Assembly: GCA_043424675.1 (NCBI GenBank)
Contig: JBHWPB010000065.1
Location: forward strand, 1 to 18,453
From: JBHWPB01 sp043424675
Lineage (GTDB): Bacteria > Bacillota > Bacilli > Lactobacillales > Carnobacteriaceae_A
Direction of reading: 5' to 3'
Length of the DNA stretch: 18,453 nt
Below are positions 15,603-18,453 of the stretch, piece by piece. Made by a program: the position numbers and the translations under genes. The notes beneath the pieces are model-generated. The model did not search any database, was not told where the DNA came from, and was given only the letters and a program-made list of their open reading frames with translations. Positions within the stretch are counted from its first letter, which is position 1. Each line of letters begins with the position of its first letter.

Positions 15603-16300
15603 TGGTGCTCGATTTTGACCCACGGACCAAATTACTTATGATAGTTCTATCTCCCATCTTCATGGCTTTGCGTGTCAGTATCTGGCTCGAGATGATTGTT
15701 GTCTTTATTTATCTCATACCCTTTTTTCTGACAGATGAAAAAAAATTAGGACTGAGTTTGGGGGCAGTTTATGCCTTGCAGGTGCTGGGTTATTATTTTT
15801 TGCTGCCTGAAATTGAGCATTATTTTCTGTTATATATCGTTTCTTTCTTAACTTATGGCATGCGTGGTTTAATGCTGGGTATAATTGCAGGGATTTTTGC
15901 ACTGAAAACAACTCCAGTAAGTGAATGGATCAGTCTCTTAAAAAAATGGAATGCTCCTAATTTTATATTGATTCCTATCTCAGTCATGCTGCGTTTTTTC
16001 CCGACTATTTATGAAGATTACAAACACATTCGGCAGGCGATGGCCTTTCGCGGGATTGGTACTAGTTTTTGGGATCTCATAAAAAAACCTATCCAGTCTT
16101 TTGAGTATATTATGATACCTATCTTAATTAATGCCAGCCAGGTGGCAGAAGATCTCACTATAGCTGCCTTGACAAAAGGACTCAGCAGCTCTACCGAACC
16201 CACTTCAATTGTCTCTTTGAACATGGAAAAACAAGATTGGTTGTATATTGGGATATTGATTTTACCATTACTTTGGTATATAGGAAGTGAAATTGTATGA
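15602..16300 (+). CDS. ecfT: ECF transporter transmembrane component EcfT
   Basis: Membrane coupling subunit (CbiQ/EcfT family) that links the ATPases to the S component. The 232-aa protein begins with the family-typical DFDPRTKLLMIVLSP and has several hydrophobic stretches (about 12-42, 50-68, 72-100, 120-132, 212-230). In the cytoplasmic coupling region the first Ala-Arg-Gly-type motif is present as MAFRGIG (147-153), while the second reads AALTKGL (188-194), with Lys replacing the usual Arg. The start overlaps the S gene stop by one base and its own stop overlaps the ATPase gene by four (ATGA), so all three are co-translated. Confidence 0.9.
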   Translation: MVLDFDPRTKLLMIVLSPIFMALRVSIWLEMIVVFIYLIPFFLTDEKKLGLSLGAVYALQVLGYYFLLPEIEHYFLLYIVSFLTYGMRGLMLGIIAGIFALKTTPVSEWISLLKKWNAPNFILIPISVMLRFFPTIYEDYKHIRQAMAFRGIGTSFWDLIKKPIQSFEYIMIPILINASQVAEDLTIAALTKGLSSSTEPTSIVSLNMEKQDWLYIGILILPLLWYIGSEIV

Positions 16301-17709
16301 CAGAAGGAATCATCAGCACCAAAGCATCTTTTACCTATCCTCATAGCGATTCCCCTTTTCTAAAAGATATCTCTGTAGCGATTCGACCAGGGGAAGTCGT
16401 TTTAATCTGCGGTAAAAGCGGCAGTGGAAAAACAACTTTCACGCGTTTACTCAATGGGATATCTCCTCAATTTATTGAAGGGGAGTTGGTCGGCGAAGTT
16501 TCTACATATGGTTTAAAAGCCGATGAGGATGCCATTGAAGAGTATGTGCCTGTTGTCGGAAGTGTCTTTCAAAATCCTAAAACTCAGCATTTCAACTTAG
16601 ATACGACCAGTGAACTTGCCTTTCCCTGTGAAAATATGGGGATGAACCCAGAGATGATCATTGAAAGAATTCAGCAGATGGTCGATATTTTTTCGATCGA
16701 AGAGCTTATAGACCGAAATTTCTTTGAATTATCTGGCGGTGAGAAGCAGCGTGTCTCTTTTGTATCAGCTAATATGCTATATCCAAAGGTACTGGTATTG
16801 GACGAAGTAACGAGCAATCTGGATGCCTATGCCGTCAGTCAGCTTCGTGAGATGATTCTGGAACTAAAAAGACGAGGGGTCACAATTGTTTTAACTGAAC
16901 ACCGTTTGGCTTGGACTAGAGGTATTGTGGATCGTTATCTCTTATTTGATGAAGGCCGGTTAGTTAAACAATGGACAGCGGATGCTTTTGAGAAAATTTC
17001 GAACGTGAACCTCCATAAGATGGGGCTCCGGGCACTCTCATTAAAAAAAGTCAGGGAAACGATCGACAACATGACGCAAGATAAGTATAAAGAGAGCGAA
17101 GGCGACTTAACAACTCATCATTTAACTGTAGGCTACGGAGAGAAAATTGTTCAAAAGAATCTCAATCTTGGGTTCAGACGCGGCGAAATTACAGGTTTAA
17201 TGGGCTCTAATGGTGTTGGAAAATCTACCTTTGCTGATGCACTCACGGGCTTATCAGTGCCCTTAGAAGGCAGCATAAAGTTAGATGGAAGAACATTAAC
17301 TCCTAAAGAAAGAATCGAAAAAAGTTTTCTGGTGATGCAAGATACTAACTATCAACTGTTCACAGAATCTGTCAAAGAGGAAGTTTTACTTGGCGCGACT
17401 TATCCTGAATACAAGGATGAGGTGCTAGGAACTTTGAATTTGCTTGAAGTGGAAGAACGCCATCCGATGAGTCTTTCTGGAGGTCAAAAACAGAGGGTAG
17501 CAATTGCTTCCGCTATGATGTCGGGAAAAGATATCATCATCTTGGATGAACCGACAAGTGGCTTGGATTACTACCACATGCAGCGCTTTGGTGAGTTGTT
17601 AAACGACTTAAAGAAGACAAACGCAGTTATTATCGTCATTACTCATGATGAAGAGCTTGCTGCCGGTTGGTGCGATCAGATTATAAAATTCGACACCTAT
17701 ACTGGATGA
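16297..17709 (+). CDS. Fused two-domain ECF ATPase (EcfA1-EcfA2 type)
   Basis: Energising subunit with two ABC ATPase domains in one 470-aa chain. Domain 1: Walker A GKSGSGKTT (39-47), Q-loop Gln92, signature LSGGEKQR (145-152), Walker B VLVLDE (165-170), H-loop His202. Domain 2 (from about 270): Walker A GSNGVGKST (303-311), Q-loop Gln348, signature LSGGQKQR (393-400), Walker B IIILDE (413-418), H-loop His450. All catalytic motifs are intact in both halves, as expected for a functional heterodimer-like pair. A polar linker (about 220-268) joins them. A 4-nt overlap with ecfT shows coupling. Single-chain duplications are typical of ECF modules dedicated to one substrate rather than shared modules with separate ecfA1 and ecfA2. 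No terminator follows before the next gene. Confidence 0.93.
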   Translation: MTEGIISTKASFTYPHSDSPFLKDISVAIRPGEVVLICGKSGSGKTTFTRLLNGISPQFIEGELVGEVSTYGLKADEDAIEEYVPVVGSVFQNPKTQHFNLDTTSELAFPCENMGMNPEMIIERIQQMVDIFSIEELIDRNFFELSGGEKQRVSFVSANMLYPKVLVLDEVTSNLDAYAVSQLREMILELKRRGVTIVLTEHRLAWTRGIVDRYLLFDEGRLVKQWTADAFEKISNVNLHKMGLRALSLKKVRETIDNMTQDKYKESEGDLTTHHLTVGYGEKIVQKNLNLGFRRGEITGLMGSNGVGKSTFADALTGLSVPLEGSIKLDGRTLTPKERIEKSFLVMQDTNYQLFTESVKEEVLLGATYPEYKDEVLGTLNLLEVEERHPMSLSGGQKQRVAIASAMMSGKDIIILDEPTSGLDYYHMQRFGELLNDLKKTNAVIIVITHDEELAAGWCDQIIKFDTYTG

Positions 17710-17719
17710 ACCGTATTGC

Positions 17720-17748
17720 TTAACTTCTAATGGAAATATTTTTATAAT
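17720..17748 (+). promoter_or_regulatory. Weakly supported promoter before the pterin dehydratase
   Basis: TTAACT (17720-17725) and a perfect TATAAT (17743-17748) are 17 bp apart. Transcription would start near 17755, right at the AGGAGG ribosome site, leaving almost no leader. The alternative is read-through from the ECF operon, which ends only 59 nt upstream without a terminator. Confidence 0.35.
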
Positions 17749-17768
17749 GTAAGCAGGAGGTCATGAAT

Positions 17769-18065
17769 ATGACAAAAAAACCAGAGGGAATGACAGTAGA
17801 AGAGATACAAGAAAGAGTGGCAGAGCTCGATGATTGGAAAAATGAAGGTGCAAAAAAAATCTATAAAACCTTTAATTTTGATAACTTTGAACAAGCTCTC
17901 GCTTTCACTAATAAAGTAGGAGCAGTTGCAGAAGAAAAACAGCACCACCCAGACATCTATCTCACCTGGGGGAAAGTTAAAATTGAAATACAAACTCATG
18001 AGACAGGAAGCTTGACGGAAGCTGATTTCAATCTAGCAGAAAGAATAGACCAGATAGATTCATAA
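17769..18065 (+). CDS. Pterin-4a-carbinolamine dehydratase family protein
   Basis: Small cytoplasmic enzyme family (PCD/DCoH, phhB in Pseudomonas) that dehydrates 4a-hydroxytetrahydrobiopterin, normally recycling the cofactor of aromatic amino acid hydroxylases. The 98-aa protein fits the family length and shows the signature EEKQHHPDIYLTWGKV with the paired His-His-Pro, then the THETGSLTEAD segment with its His and Asp. The ATG at 17769 is 8 nt from AGGAGG (17755-17760) and is preferred to ATG 17763, which is only 2 nt away. No aromatic hydroxylase is nearby, so the in vivo role is unclear; it could serve another pterin pathway. It follows the ECF operon and ends in a strong terminator. Confidence 0.88.
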   Translation: MTKKPEGMTVEEIQERVAELDDWKNEGAKKIYKTFNFDNFEQALAFTNKVGAVAEEKQHHPDIYLTWGKVKIEIQTHETGSLTEADFNLAERIDQIDS

Positions 18066-18142
18066 TTGTGCGATGAAAAGCAGCTCCAAACGCTTTTTAG
18101 AACATAGCTAAAAGTATATATAAAAATATGGTAATAAAACAG

Positions 18143-18176
18143 AAGCAGTTCAAAATAAAAAATTGAACTGCTTTTT
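18143..18176 (+). terminator. Rho-independent terminator after the pterin dehydratase
   Basis: AAGCAGTTCAA (18143-18153) pairs perfectly with TTGAACTGCTT (18163-18173), with a 9-nt A-rich loop and T-tract (18172-18176). A weaker AAAAGC/GCTTTT stem (18076-18081 with 18092-18097) lies between it and the stop codon. Confidence 0.92.
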
Positions 18177-18183
18177 CTATTTC

Positions 18184-18406
18184 ATAAGAGAATGCACAAA
18201 AATGTTTATACAAAATCTATTTATCTTCTTAAAAGAGGTGGAATCTCTGAAAAGTTAATTTATGACAAAAAGACTGATGATAATGTCATTAACTTGTAGT
18301 ATAGTAGAACTGCATGTTTTGAGTAATGTGCCCATTATTCTCCATTATTTAATAATGGGATCTTTTTGTATCACTTAGAAAAATACTAAAGGAGTGAGGG
18401 TAGAGA
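18184..18406 (+). promoter_or_regulatory. Gene-free, structured leader before the last gene
   Basis: This AT-rich stretch has no credible gene. It holds (a) a dyad, AAGTTAA and TGAC (18252-18258, 18263-18266) with GTCATTAACTT (18285-18295), having a 4-nt bulge; (b) a possible promoter ATGATA (18277-18282), 17 bp, TATAGT (18300-18305), whose -35 lies inside that dyad; and (c) a terminator-like hairpin CCCATTATT (18331-18339) with AATAATGGG (18351-18359) followed by TTTTT (18362-18366). The parts are arranged as operator, promoter and attenuator upstream of the gene beginning at 18407. I recognise no riboswitch or T-box consensus. Confidence 0.45.
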
Positions 18407-18453
18407 ATGGATTTAACTCGGCAGCGGATTCAGCGTATTTTAATGGTATACCC
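18407..18453 (+). CDS. Unidentified protein, N-terminus only (cut by window edge)
   Basis: Only 15 full codons and a partial one are present (MDLTRQRIQRILMVY...). The ATG at 18407 follows GGAGTGAGGG (18391-18400) at 6 nt, a good ribosome site, and lies downstream of the structured leader. The basic start followed by a hydrophobic strand (RILMVY) would suit a cytoplasmic protein with an early beta strand. Too short to assign; another frame is also open here, so the call rests mainly on the ribosome site. Confidence 0.5.
   Translation, partial: MDLTRQRIQRILMVY

Noticed and set aside
18262..18378. 38-codon ORF in the right-hand leader (possible leader peptide)
   Set aside because: No ribosome site precedes its ATG, it starts before the candidate transcription start, and it crosses the terminator-like hairpin; composition is not protein-like.
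1..18453. CRISPR array, insertion sequences, prophage, tRNA or rRNA genes
   Set aside because: No regularly spaced repeats, transposase or integrase frames, or tRNA-like cloverleaf sequences were seen; nearly all of the window is accounted for by housekeeping genes.

Overview
The window is a stretch of core chromosome from a low-GC Gram-positive bacterium. Family content (WhiA, CggR, CtsR-type control of clpP, B. subtilis-type class III fructose-1,6-bisphosphatase, SecG/Est/RNase R/SmpB cluster) and strong AAGGAGG ribosome binding sites point to Firmicutes. The order whiA-clpP-cggR-gapA-pgk-tpiA-gpmI-eno-secG-est-rnr-smpB, and an ECF transporter with a fused ATPase, fit Lactobacillales, perhaps Carnobacteriaceae. 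I cannot fix genus or species from sequence alone. Every gene found is on the + strand. I see no insertion sequence, phage, CRISPR, tRNA or rRNA.

Layout. (1) 1-1626: the 3' part of whiA, then clpP with its own CtsR-controlled promoter and terminator. (2) 1642-8750: the central glycolytic cluster, cggR (repressor), gapA, pgk, tpiA, gpmI and eno. A long hairpin with a T-run separates cggR-gapA from pgk-tpiA-gpmI-eno, and a CcpA (cre) box lies over the gapA stop codon. (3) 8814-12759: secG with its terminator, then a promoter followed by est, rnr and smpB, which end at a terminator. The ssrA gene (tmRNA) is not next to smpB here. (4) 12795-14879: fbp alone, with a very good cre box upstream and a terminator downstream. 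(5) 14944-17709: a tightly overlapping three-gene ECF transporter operon (S component of unknown substrate, EcfT, and a two-domain fused EcfA). (6) 17720-18176: a small pterin-4a-carbinolamine dehydratase gene with a terminator. (7) 18184-18453: a structured, gene-poor leader followed by the first 16 codons of an unidentified gene.

How it works together: regions 2 and 4 hold lower glycolysis and its gluconeogenic counterpart (Fbp). The sequence suggests two layers of carbon control: CggR on its own cggR-gapA operon, and CcpA at the gapA/pgk junction and at fbp. Regions 1 and 3 are protein and RNA quality control (ClpP, RNase R, SmpB) plus secretion (SecG).

Most of this window is ordinary, well-known housekeeping sequence, and I do not see a clear undescribed system. 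The parts most worth a second look are regulatory (the paired 17-bp palindromes before cggR, the gapA-pgk hairpin, the cre boxes, the leader at the right end) and the ECF transporter of unknown substrate next to an orphan pterin dehydratase.
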